In this document: positions 56,823-64,000 of the stretch, piece by piece
Layout: each line of letters opens with the position of its first letter
Position numbering within the stretch: position 1 is the stretch's first letter
Origin: Cyanobium sp. FACHB-13342
Lineage (GTDB): Bacteria > Cyanobacteriota > Cyanobacteriia > PCC-6307 > Cyanobiaceae
Length of the DNA: 64,000 bases
NCBI RefSeq assembly: GCF_014697415.1
Contig: NZ_JACJRT010000014.1
Span: 62,001-126,000 of the forward strand
Reading direction: 5' to 3'
Made by a program: the position numbers and the translations under genes
The notes under the pieces: generated by a model
Seen by the model: the letters and a program-made list of their open reading frames with translations, nothing else
Database searches by the model: none
What the model was told of the DNA's origin: nothing

Positions 56823-57719
56823 ATGGACATCGGCGAGCGGATCCGGGGGGAATTCGTTGACGTCATCGACTGGACCGAGGACGGCAGCGACACCCTGGTG
56901 TGGCGCTTCGAACGCCAGGGCAACGCCATCAAATGGGGGGCCCAGCTGATCGTGCGCGAGGGCCAGCAGGCCGTGTTTGTGAATGAAGGCCGCATCGCCG
57001 ACGCCTTCGGGCCGGGCCGTTACCGGCTGGAAACCCGCAACCTGCCGGTGCTCACCAGCCTGCTGGCCCTGCCCACGGCCCTGGAGAGCCCCTTCAAGGC
57101 CGAGGTGCTGTTCGTCGCCACCCGCCAGTTCACCGACCGCAAGTGGGGCACCCGCCACCCCCTGATCCTGCGGGACCCGGAGCTGGGACCCATCCGGCTG
57201 CGGGGATTCGGCAGCTACAGCCTGCGGGTGGCGGACCCGATCCAGCTGATCCGCGAGCTGAGTGGCAGCAATCCCCACTTCGCCGTGGACCAGATCAGCG
57301 AGCAGCTGCGCAACCTGATCACCAGCCGCCTGGCCGACCTGCTGGGGGACAGCCATCAGCCGGTGCTCGACCTGGCCAGCCGCTATGACGCGCTGGCGGA
57401 CGCCCTGCGCAGCCGGCTGGCGGCGGAGTGGGCGGGCTATGGCCTGGAGCTCACCACCCTGCTGATCGAGAACCTCACCCTGCCGCCAGAGGTGGAAGCC
57501 GCGCTCGATCGCCGCACCGCCATTGGGCTCACCGGCGATCTGGCCGCCTTCCGCACCTACCAGGAAGGCATTGCCCTGGAGAAGGCCGCGGCCAACCCCA
57601 GCGGCAGCGCGGCGGCCGGAGCCGGGCTGGCCATGGGCTTTGGCCTGGGCGAGCGGCTGAGCCCGCCCCCGCCACCACCACCTCCCCCCCCCGCGGCCGA
57701 CGAGGACGGGGCGCCGTGA
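56823..57719 (+). CDS. SPFH/band-7 domain protein (virion-core-like, YdjI type)
   Basis: Protein of 298 aa. After GEFVDVIDWTEDGSDTLVWRF comes an SPFH domain (QLIVREGQQAVFVNEGRIADAFGPG, RLRGFGSYSLRVADP) and helices, then a poly-Pro run near residue 282. It lacks an N-terminal membrane span. The start ATG at 56823 is preceded by AGGAG. The next gene encodes a zinc-ribbon protein and overlaps it by four bases. In other bacteria this subtype is linked to PspA-like membrane stress proteins. Confidence 0.85.
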   Translation: MDIGERIRGEFVDVIDWTEDGSDTLVWRFERQGNAIKWGAQLIVREGQQAVFVNEGRIADAFGPGRYRLETRNLPVLTSLLALPTALESPFKAEVLFVATRQFTDRKWGTRHPLILRDPELGPIRLRGFGSYSLRVADPIQLIRELSGSNPHFAVDQISEQLRNLITSRLADLLGDSHQPVLDLASRYDALADALRSRLAAEWAGYGLELTTLLIENLTLPPEVEAALDRRTAIGLTGDLAAFRTYQEGIALEKAAANPSGSAAAGAGLAMGFGLGERLSPPPPPPPPPPAADEDGAP

Positions 57720-58357
57720 ACTGCCTGAGCTGTGCGGCCCCGATTCCGAGCGGCGCCGTGTGCTGCGCCTACTGCGGCAGCCGGGCCGACCTGGATCTGC
57801 AGGGCTGGAGCCATGCGGTGGGGTCAGGCCCCTGGCCCGAGCACAGCTGCCCCAACGGCCACGGGCCGCTGGAGTTGGTGGAGCTCCAGGAGCTGCGGCT
57901 GGGCCGCTGCCCCACCTGCCTGGGCCTGTGTCTCGAGCCCGGCAGCCTGGAAACCCTGCTGCGTCCGGCGGCCGCCGAGGTGCTGAACACGGATCGCCGC
58001 CTGCTGGACGCCCTCACCAAGGCTCCACGCCAGCACGAGGGCGCCGTGCGCTATCGGCCCTGTGCGGTGTGTGGCGATCTGATGAACCGCAGCCTGTTCG
58101 GCCACCGCAGTGGTGTGATCGTGGACCGCTGCCGGGATCACGGGGTGTGGCTGGATGCCGGTGAACTGCGGCAGCTGCTGGAGTGGACCCGCGCCGGTGG
58201 CGCCCTGCTCGATCAGCAACTACACCAGGAGGAGCAAGACCAGGCCTTGCGAGCGGCTCGCCGGGCAGCCGCGGCGGCCGAACTGCAGGGCGACGCCCCC
58301 GAAGGCTTGGAGGTGCTGAACCCCTTGGGCCGGGCCCTGGCCCGCTGGTTGGGCTGA
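57716..58357 (+). CDS. zinc-ribbon protein (TFIIB-type zinc finger, paired with SPFH protein)
   Basis: Protein of 213 aa with three Cys-rich modules: an N-terminal ribbon (CLSCAAPIPSGAVCCAYCGS), a second with CPNGHGP and RCPTCLGLCLEPG, and a zf-TFIIB-like third (CAVCGDLMNR and DRCRDHGVWLDAGEL). An Ala/Arg-rich C-terminal helix follows. The start GTG at 57716 overlaps the SPFH stop (GTGA), indicating coupled expression; it may be an adaptor of the SPFH assembly. Function unproven. Confidence 0.82.
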   Translation: MNCLSCAAPIPSGAVCCAYCGSRADLDLQGWSHAVGSGPWPEHSCPNGHGPLELVELQELRLGRCPTCLGLCLEPGSLETLLRPAAAEVLNTDRRLLDALTKAPRQHEGAVRYRPCAVCGDLMNRSLFGHRSGVIVDRCRDHGVWLDAGELRQLLEWTRAGGALLDQQLHQEEQDQALRAARRAAAAAELQGDAPEGLEVLNPLGRALARWLG

Positions 58358-58971
58358 TGGGGCTGCCGGAGTTGCCGGAGTTGGCAGGGCAACGCCGCAT
58401 CGGGCTCACCGGTGGCATCGCCACGGGCAAGAGCAGCGTGGGGCGCCTGCTGGAAGCCCGCGGGCTGCCCGTGCTGGATGCGGATGGCTATGCCCGAGAG
58501 GCCCTGGCACCCGGATCGGTTGGCGAACGGGCGGTGTTGGAGCGCTACGGGGAAGGGGTTCGGGCCCCCAACGGGGCCCTCAACCGAGCCGCCCTGGGGC
58601 AGATTGTGTTTGACGACCCGGCCGAGCGCCGCTGGCTGGAAAACCTGGTGCATCCGATCGTGCGCCACCGTTTCGAGGAGGACTTACAGCAACAGGCCAG
58701 GGCCGCCACGGTGGTGCTGATGATCCCGCTGCTGTTCGAAGCCGGCCTGGAAAGCCTGTGCAGCGAAGTGTGGCTCGTGGATTGCGACGAAACCCAGCAG
58801 CTGCAGCGCTTGATGGCCCGTGACCGCCTCAGCGAAGCAGCAGCTCGGGCCCGCATGGCCGCCCAGTGGCCCCTGGCGCGCAAGCGCGCCTTGGCCACCA
58901 TGGTGATCGACAATCGCGGCCAGCCGAACGCCCTCGTCAGCCAGGTGGAGCAGGCGCTCAGGAGGCCTTGA
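58357..58971 (+). CDS. coaE: dephospho-CoA kinase
   Basis: Final enzyme of CoA synthesis, 204 aa. It has the P-loop GGIATGKS (G19-S26), VLDADGYAREALA, NRAALGQIVF, HPIVR and LIPLLFEAGLES-like (MIPLLFEAGLE) and VDCDETQQLQRLMARD. The start shares a base with the previous stop (TGATG). The last 14 bases overlap the convergent membrane-protein gene. Confidence 0.96.
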   Translation: MGLPELPELAGQRRIGLTGGIATGKSSVGRLLEARGLPVLDADGYAREALAPGSVGERAVLERYGEGVRAPNGALNRAALGQIVFDDPAERRWLENLVHPIVRHRFEEDLQQQARAATVVLMIPLLFEAGLESLCSEVWLVDCDETQQLQRLMARDRLSEAAARARMAAQWPLARKRALATMVIDNRGQPNALVSQVEQALRRP

Positions 58972-59359
58972 TCCAGGTGATCAGGGCTGGGTAATCAATG
59001 ATGAAACGGATGGCGAGCAAGACAAACATCAACGCCAGGCTGGAAAACACAAGCCGCAACTTCTGGCTGGAAAGATTCAAAAGAACCAGGTCGTCGCCTT
59101 GGGTATTGACAATCTTGCGGAAGCCTTTTGCAGCCTGATTGAGCTGATAAGCCGCAAACAAAGCTGCCAGAGTTTGGAAGGCATCATCGAGGGTGCGCAG
59201 CAACAAGGAAACCTTGCCGCTTGCAATCACATTGAACAGAAATGATGCATTGGCAATGCCATAAACGAGCAGCGCCAAAGCCGAAACAAGGCACAATCTG
59301 GCCAAGGCGCTGAAGTGTTTGTTTTCAGCGGCGCCAAACTCGAATTGGGAGTTGGTCAC
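58958..59359 (-). CDS. AT-rich orphan membrane protein
   Basis: Protein of 133 aa with at least two hydrophobic segments (LVSALALLVYGIANASFLFNVI and VFSSLALMFVLLAIRFIID), the latter near the C terminus. Base composition is clearly more AT-rich than neighbours, as is its 5' flank, which suggests recent acquisition. A sigma-70-like promoter precedes it. I do not recognise the family. Start is a GTG at 59359. Confidence 0.7.
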   Translation of the reverse strand: MTNSQFEFGAAENKHFSALARLCLVSALALLVYGIANASFLFNVIASGKVSLLLRTLDDAFQTLAALFAAYQLNQAAKGFRKIVNTQGDDLVLLNLSSQKLRLVFSSLALMFVLLAIRFIIDYPALITWIKAS

Positions 59360-59386
59360 TAGATTGGGGCGAAATAAGACGGGAAA

Positions 59387-59414
59387 ACCCTAACTTACCC
59401 ACGAATAAATGCAA
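59387..59414 (-). promoter_or_regulatory. possible sigma-70-type promoter for the orphan membrane gene
   Basis: On the minus strand TTGCAT (59409-59414) and TAGGGT (59387-59392) are separated by 16 bases, within an AT-rich gap of 106 bp. The start codon lies 28 bases further. Confidence 0.4.
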
Positions 59415-59465
59415 CACCAGTGACTTTAATTAACATGAACTGGTCCGTCGAGGCGAGGCAGGCGC

Positions 59466-60944
59466 TCAGCCGTTGAGCTTGGCGATCAGAATCTGGTTGG
59501 CCAGTTTGGGGTCGGCCTTGCCGCCGGTTTGCTTCATCAGCTGGCCCACAAAGAAACCCTGCAGCTTGGTTTTGCCCCCGCGGAAGGCCTCCACCTCAGC
59601 GGGGTGGGCAGCCAGCAACTCCTCCACGATCGCCGTGATCGCCGCCGGATCGCTGATCATGCCCAGACCCCGCTCCTCGACGATCGCCTTGGCCGAGCCG
59701 CCTTGCTCCAGCAGCTCGGGCAAGATCTCCTTGGCGATCTTGCCGCTGATCACGCCGCCCTCGATCAGCTGCACCATCTCGGCCAACTGCTGGGGCTTGA
59801 GCGGCAACTCCGCGATCGAAAGCCGGTTGGCATTCACATAGGCGGCGATGTCGCCGGTGACCCAGTTGGCCACGGCCTTGGCATCGGCGCCGGCGGCCAC
59901 GGCGGCCTCGAAGTACTCGGCCATGGCCCGCTCATCGGTGAGCACCCGGGCGTCGTAGATCGACAGGCCCAGCTGGTCGGCATAGCGGTGACGCTTGGCA
60001 GCCGGTAGTTCCGGCAGCTCAGCGCGCCAAGCTTCGCGCTGGGCGTCGCTCACCTCGATCGGACCCAGATCGGGATCGGGGAAATAGCGGTAATCGCTGG
60101 CACCCTCCTTGCCCCGCATGCTCTTGGTGAGCTGCTTGCCCTCATCCCAGAGGCGGGTTTCCTGCACCACCGGCTCGCCGGCCTCATAGGCCTTGATCTG
60201 GCGCTGGATCTCGTAATCAATCGCCTTCTGGATGGCGGAGAACGAATTCATGTTCTTGATCTCCACCTTCGTGCCGAAGGGAGCCTCAGGTCCCCGCCGC
60301 ACCGAAATGTTGACGTCGCAGCGCAGGGAACCCTCCTGCATGTTGCCGTCGCTCACCCCCAGATAGCGCATGATGCGGCGAATCTCCGAGGCGTATTCCG
60401 CCGCCTCCCGGCCGGTGCGCAGATCCGGCTTGCTGACGATCTCGGCCAGGGCCACCCCGGCGCGGTTGTAATCCACCAGCGAGTGGGTGGAGCCAGCCAG
60501 GCGGTCGCTGCCGGCGTGCACGAGCTTGCCGGCGTCCTCCTCCATGTGGAGGCGCTCAATGCCGATGCGCTTGGTGTAGGTGTCCTTGCCCTTCTCGGCC
60601 ACCTCCACCTCGATCCAGCCGTCTTCGGCAATCGGCTCGTCGTACTGGGAGATCTGGTAGTTCTTGGGCAGGTCGGGATAGAAGTACTGCTTGCGGTCGA
60701 ATTTGCTGTGTTCAGCAATGTGGAGATTGAGGGCGAGTCCTGCCTTCACCGCATACTCGAGCACCTTCTGATTCAGCACCGGCAAGGTGCCGGGCAAGCC
60801 ACACACCACCGGGTCGATGTGGGTGTTGGGATCGTCGCCGAAGGCGGTGGAAGCACTGGTGAAGATCTTGCTGGCGGTGCCCAGCTGCACGTGGGTCTCC
60901 AGGCCGATCACGGCTTCCCACTCGGCCTGTGCTGCCCCTGCCAT
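59466..60944 (-). CDS. gatB: Asp-tRNA(Asn)/Glu-tRNA(Gln) amidotransferase subunit B
   Basis: Subunit of 492 aa that with GatA and GatC converts mischarged Glu-tRNA(Gln) to Gln-tRNA(Gln). It has EAVIGLETHVQLGTASKIFT, CGLPGTLPVLN, DRKQYFYPDLPKNYQISQYD, LEEDAGKLVHAG-type (HMEEDAGKLVHAG), DYNRAGVALAEIVS, YLGVSDGNMQEGSLRCDVN and the C-terminal YqeY/GatB domain. Length is normal. Confidence 0.97.
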   Translation of the reverse strand: MAGAAQAEWEAVIGLETHVQLGTASKIFTSASTAFGDDPNTHIDPVVCGLPGTLPVLNQKVLEYAVKAGLALNLHIAEHSKFDRKQYFYPDLPKNYQISQYDEPIAEDGWIEVEVAEKGKDTYTKRIGIERLHMEEDAGKLVHAGSDRLAGSTHSLVDYNRAGVALAEIVSKPDLRTGREAAEYASEIRRIMRYLGVSDGNMQEGSLRCDVNISVRRGPEAPFGTKVEIKNMNSFSAIQKAIDYEIQRQIKAYEAGEPVVQETRLWDEGKQLTKSMRGKEGASDYRYFPDPDLGPIEVSDAQREAWRAELPELPAAKRHRYADQLGLSIYDARVLTDERAMAEYFEAAVAAGADAKAVANWVTGDIAAYVNANRLSIAELPLKPQQLAEMVQLIEGGVISGKIAKEILPELLEQGGSAKAIVEERGLGMISDPAAITAIVEELLAAHPAEVEAFRGGKTKLQGFFVGQLMKQTGGKADPKLANQILIAKLNG

Positions 60945-61045
60945 CGATGCTCTCCAGCTCCTGTGCGTGGCCCGATCCTATGGAAGGGCACCTACCCTGA
61001 AACGGAATGGGGGTGCCCGGTCTGCCCCACACCACGTTCAAGGCC

Positions 61046-62191
61046 ATGGCCGCCGCCCCGGAACCGGTGCTGATCCTCGGTGGGGGCCTGATGGGCCTGG
61101 CGATCGCCCACCAGCTGGCCCGCCGCGGGGAGTCGGTGCTGGTGCTGAGCCGCCGCCGCAGCGAAGCCGCCGGATTTGTGGCCGCAGGCATGCTGGCGCC
61201 CCACGCCGAAGGGCTCAGGGGCGACCTGCTGGCCCTTGGCCAGGCGAGCCAGGCGCGGATCCCCGCCTGGGTGGCGCAGATCGAAGCCGACAGCGGCCTG
61301 CCCTGCGGCCTGCGGCCCTGCGGCATCGTGGTGCCCTTCGCCAGCGTCGAGGAGCGGGACGCCTACCCCACCGCTGGCTGCGGCCAACCGCTTGACCGCC
61401 AGGCCCTGGAGCGGGAGGTTCCTGGCATCGGAGCTTCCTGGGCCGCGGGGCTGCTGTTCGAGCAGGACGGCCAGATCGACAACCGCCGCCGGCTGATGCG
61501 GGCCCTGGAGCGGGCCTGCGTGGAGCTGGGGGTGACGTTCCAGGAGGGCACCGAGGTGCTGGGCCTGGAGCGCGATGGGGTCGGAGCTCTCCAAGCCGTG
61601 CAGCTGCGCAATGCCGCCGGCGAAGCCCAGCGGCTGCCGGCCGAGCGGGCCGTGCTGACCTGCGGGGCCTGGAGTGCCCAGCTGCTGCCCGAGCTACCGA
61701 TTGCGCCGGTGAAGGGCCAGATGCTGTCGCTGCAGGGGCCAAGGCAGGCCCTGGGCCGGGTGATTTTTGGCCCTGGCACCTACCTGGTGCCGCGGGAGGA
61801 CGGGCTGCTGGTGGTGGGTGCCACCAGTGAGGCCGATGCGGGCTTCAGCGAGGGGCTCACTCCCGTGGGCCAACGCCAACTGCAGGACGGCATCGCCGCC
61901 CTGCTGCCCGCCGCCAGCCATTGGCCGCCGATGGAGCGCTGGTGGGGCTTTCGCCCCTGCACCCCCGACGAAGCACCCCTGCTGGGCACGAGCCCGATTC
62001 CTGGGCTGTGGCTGGCGGCCGGCCACCACCGCAACGGGGTGCTGCTGGCGGCGATCACGGCCGAGCTGCTGGGCCGCGAGATCAGCCCAACCGGCCCGCC
62101 GGCCAACAACCTGGATCTGACCCTGCCCAGCGGCCGCCCCTGGCAGCAGGCCTTTGGCTGGGATCGCTTTGCTGGCGAAGGCCGCTCTTAG
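61046..62191 (+). CDS. thiO: glycine oxidase ThiO
   Basis: FAD-dependent amine oxidase of 381 aa that makes dehydroglycine for the thiazole of thiamine. It has the Rossmann motif VLILGGGLMGLAIAHQLARRG, FVAAGMLAPHAEG (glycine-oxidase type), GQMLSLQGP and the C-terminal FAD motif WLAAGHHRNGVLLA. I prefer the ATG at 61046; an in-frame ATG at 61007 would add 13 residues. The lack of a fused ThiG domain is seen directly; the partner genes are elsewhere. Confidence 0.93.
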   Translation: MAAAPEPVLILGGGLMGLAIAHQLARRGESVLVLSRRRSEAAGFVAAGMLAPHAEGLRGDLLALGQASQARIPAWVAQIEADSGLPCGLRPCGIVVPFASVEERDAYPTAGCGQPLDRQALEREVPGIGASWAAGLLFEQDGQIDNRRRLMRALERACVELGVTFQEGTEVLGLERDGVGALQAVQLRNAAGEAQRLPAERAVLTCGAWSAQLLPELPIAPVKGQMLSLQGPRQALGRVIFGPGTYLVPREDGLLVVGATSEADAGFSEGLTPVGQRQLQDGIAALLPAASHWPPMERWWGFRPCTPDEAPLLGTSPIPGLWLAAGHHRNGVLLAAITAELLGREISPTGPPANNLDLTLPSGRPWQQAFGWDRFAGEGRS

Positions 62192-62934
62192 AAGAAGCGC
62201 GGCAGGCCGAAGCTCGGCACCGAGGGAGCCGAGGGGATCCCAGGAATTCCGGGCATGCCTGGAATCGACACCCCTGGCACGTTGGCGCGGATGTAGCTGT
62301 CAAGGGCGCCCATGGCCGGCAGGGGAATCGAGAAGCCTTCAAACAGGGGGCCGTTGAGAATGCCGGTGTAATCCCCGGAAGAGAGCTTCAGCAGGGTGAG
62401 GATCACTCCCTGGGGCGACAGGCGCAGTTTCTGGCCTGCTTCCACCCGGGTGGGTGCGGCGCCCGTGGGTTCACCGTTCTGCAGGGTCTCCACCTCCACG
62501 CTGCCCTCCAGCACGGACAACTCCGCTTCCTGGTTGTCGTTCACCTCCAGCAGGTAGTTGGTGCCGCGCACGCTCAAGCGTGAGGAGCGGGTGCAGCCGC
62601 TCTGGGCCCCCGACACCAGGATTTGCCCCTTGCTGAGCAGGAAGCAACTGTCGCCCAATTGCAGCTGGGAATGGCGATTGAGGCGCCCCACCGCTCCGGA
62701 GGTGAAGGCCAGTTGTCCGCGGGACTGGCCGGTGCTGATGTCCTGGGGGGCAGAGGCCTTCTGCTGGACCACCGCCTGGCGCGCATCGATGTAGAGCTCC
62801 TTGCCATCCAAAATCTGCTGCACCGTGGCGCTCGTCGCAACGGCAGGGGCGGCCAGGGCGGCCGACGGCACCGTCAGCAGCAGGGCCAGCAGGGAGGACA
62901 GCCGCCCAGTCAAAAGCCCAAAGGAAGCAACCAT
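62188..62934 (-). CDS. exported FecR-domain protein
   Basis: Protein of 248 aa from the ATG at 62934. A signal peptide (LLALLLTVPSAALA) is followed by a FecR-type beta domain with GRLNRHSQLQLGDSCFLLSKGQILVSG and VRGTNYLLEVNDNQEAELSVLEGSVEV, and a Pro/Gly-rich C-terminal tail with a repeated IPGMPGIPGIP motif. It is translated one base after the CHASE2 cyclase stop, matching a known CHASE2/FecR association. Confidence 0.88.
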   Translation of the reverse strand: MVASFGLLTGRLSSLLALLLTVPSAALAAPAVATSATVQQILDGKELYIDARQAVVQQKASAPQDISTGQSRGQLAFTSGAVGRLNRHSQLQLGDSCFLLSKGQILVSGAQSGCTRSSRLSVRGTNYLLEVNDNQEAELSVLEGSVEVETLQNGEPTGAAPTRVEAGQKLRLSPQGVILTLLKLSSGDYTGILNGPLFEGFSIPLPAMGALDSYIRANVPGVSIPGMPGIPGIPSAPSVPSFGLPRFF

Positions 62935-62935
62935 C

Positions 62936-64000
62936 TCAAGCGAGGGTGTAAACGTCGACGTCACCAGCACCGCGAATGGGCTGCAGACCCATGGGCCGAA
63001 AAGCCACCTGGGGCTGGGCGAGGTCCATGGTGGTTCCATCCAGCAGCACATTCACCCCCAACTTGCGCGTCAGGGCCTCGAGCCGGGCGGCCAGGTTGAC
63101 CTTCTCGCCGATCACGGTGAACTCCATCCGTCGGGGGCTGCCAATCTGGCCAACCACCACCTCGCCGGAGGCCAGGCCAATGCCATTGCCCAGTGGTTCG
63201 ATCCCCTTGGCCTGCCAGCCCTGGTTGAGCTGCTCGAGGGCTTGGCCCATCGCCCGGGCGCACTGCACGGCGGCCACCGCTTCCTCCTGAACGCCCCGGC
63301 TGACAGGAGATCCAAACACAGCCACGACGCAGTCACCGATGAATTTGTCGACGGTGCCGCCATGGGCTGTGATCACCTCCACCATGTCGGTGAGATAGGC
63401 GTTGAGCTGCTCCACCAAGGCCTGGGTCTGGCCCGCATCGGAACGCCGCTTGGTGAGGGTGGTGAAGCCCTGAAGATCACAGAACAGCACCGTGACCGGC
63501 AGCAACCGGCCCCGCAGGATGGCGTCGGCATCCTCCGGCGAGGAGAGAATTTCCGACACCACACTGGGGGCCACGTAGCGCTCGAAGGTGCGCCGCAGCC
63601 GCCGGCGCTCCTTGCCCTCCACCAGATAGGCGTCCACCCCGTACACAACTCCAACCATCACCAGGGCGGTGATCGGTGCCAACAGCGGCAACCAGCGCTG
63701 GCCCCAGCGCATCACCGCGTAACCGGCCACCAGCTGCAACAGCAGCACCACCCCCAGTGCGCCCATGCGCCACTGGAGCTTGGTGGTGTTGCGCAGAAAC
63801 ACCAGGGCCACCAACAACACCGGCGCCATCGCCACCAGGGCCCGGGCCCAGGGATCGACCGGCCAGGGAGCCAATCCATCCCCCACCAGGGAATTGGCGG
63901 TGGCGGTGGCCAGCATCTCCAGCCCGCTCATCGGGCCGAAGGGGGTGGGGCTGCCCATCCCGCCCTGGGACACCACCGGGCCCACCAGCACCACGGCACC
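62936..64000 (-). CDS. CHASE2-domain adenylate/guanylate cyclase, 5' end beyond window
   Basis: Partial class III nucleotide cyclase, at least 354 residues in the window. The end of a CHASE2 domain (VVLVGPVVSQGGMGSP) leads into three membrane spans and a cyclase domain. Metal-binding aspartates are in VLFCDLQGFTTL and DKFIGDCVVAVFG, and the transition-state Asn/Arg in VNLAARLE. Lys of DKFIGD fits ATP specificity, while the usual Asp/Thr partner is Glu (MEFTVIG). It is followed directly by the FecR-domain gene. Confidence 0.92.
   Translation of the reverse strand, partial: GAVVLVGPVVSQGGMGSPTPFGPMSGLEMLATATANSLVGDGLAPWPVDPWARALVAMAPVLLVALVFLRNTTKLQWRMGALGVVLLLQLVAGYAVMRWGQRWLPLLAPITALVMVGVVYGVDAYLVEGKERRRLRRTFERYVAPSVVSEILSSPEDADAILRGRLLPVTVLFCDLQGFTTLTKRRSDAGQTQALVEQLNAYLTDMVEVITAHGGTVDKFIGDCVVAVFGSPVSRGVQEEAVAAVQCARAMGQALEQLNQGWQAKGIEPLGNGIGLASGEVVVGQIGSPRRMEFTVIGEKVNLAARLEALTRKLGVNVLLDGTTMDLAQPQVAFRPMGLQPIRGAGDVDVYTLA

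Overview
The window is dense, very GC-rich chromosomal DNA from a cyanobacterium. It most resembles the Cyanobium / Synechococcus cluster-5 picocyanobacteria. The pointers are a phylloquinone (men) cluster whose prenyltransferase is the phytyl type, glycine oxidase ThiO, GatB, a pilMNOQ cluster without pilP, a second ClpB beside secE-nusG, and the cyanobacterial families DUF3285 and DUF3747. Genus assignment is inference; no rRNA is present. Genes are packed tightly, many start and stop codons overlap as ATGA, TGATG or GTGA, and no gap exceeds about 300 bases. I found no tRNA, insertion sequence, prophage or CRISPR array.

Layout. 1-4.4 kb: menE (cut by the left edge), menC and menA on the minus strand, with menF divergent. 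4.4-6.5 kb: glutathione synthase, glutaredoxin and a split YeeE/YedE transporter pair. 6.5-10.3 kb (plus): prfB with a programmed +1 frameshift site, a DUF3285 protein, ybeY, dgkA, trpG/pabA and an exported metallo-beta-lactamase-fold protein. 10.3-14.9 kb (minus): a CAT-like acyltransferase, hisC, argS and nadC. 15-25 kb: a nucleobase-type permease, mnmE, a DUF2062 protein, two very small genes, bifunctional rel/spoT, a double-ATPase ABC protein, an RluA-type pseudouridine synthase, the GTPase ylqF and a universal stress protein. 25-30 kb: pgk, two exported proteins of unknown role, murG and a CobD-like PLP enzyme. 30-34.6 kb: a MoxR, DUF58 and transglutaminase operon followed by an exported pentapeptide/TPR protein.

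34.6-42.1 kb (minus): rnhA, pyrD, pilM, pilN, pilO, pilQ and a RodZ-like coiled-coil membrane protein. 42.1-43.1 kb: a DUF3747 protein and a candidate small RNA with its own terminator. 43.1-46.7 kb (minus): the classical secE-nusG-rplK-rplA-[L10 leader]-rplJ-rplL block, with a divergent clpB just upstream. 49.5-52.9 kb: glyoxalase I, enolase and a diguanylate cyclase. 53-56.7 kb (minus): a UbiB-like kinase with two small partners, and argJ. 56.8-59 kb (plus): an SPFH protein, a zinc-ribbon protein and coaE. 59-64 kb: an AT-rich orphan membrane gene, gatB, thiO, a FecR-domain protein and a CHASE2 adenylate cyclase that runs off the right edge.

Most of the window is core metabolism and housekeeping. 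The points most worth a second look are the candidate small RNA at about 42,944-43,040, which carries a perfect 11-nt complement to the Yfr1 core motif; the abrupt composition change inside pilQ; the prfB frameshift site; the metal-site-less exported MBL protein; the SPFH/zinc-ribbon pair; and secE, which has no standard start codon for its expected length.
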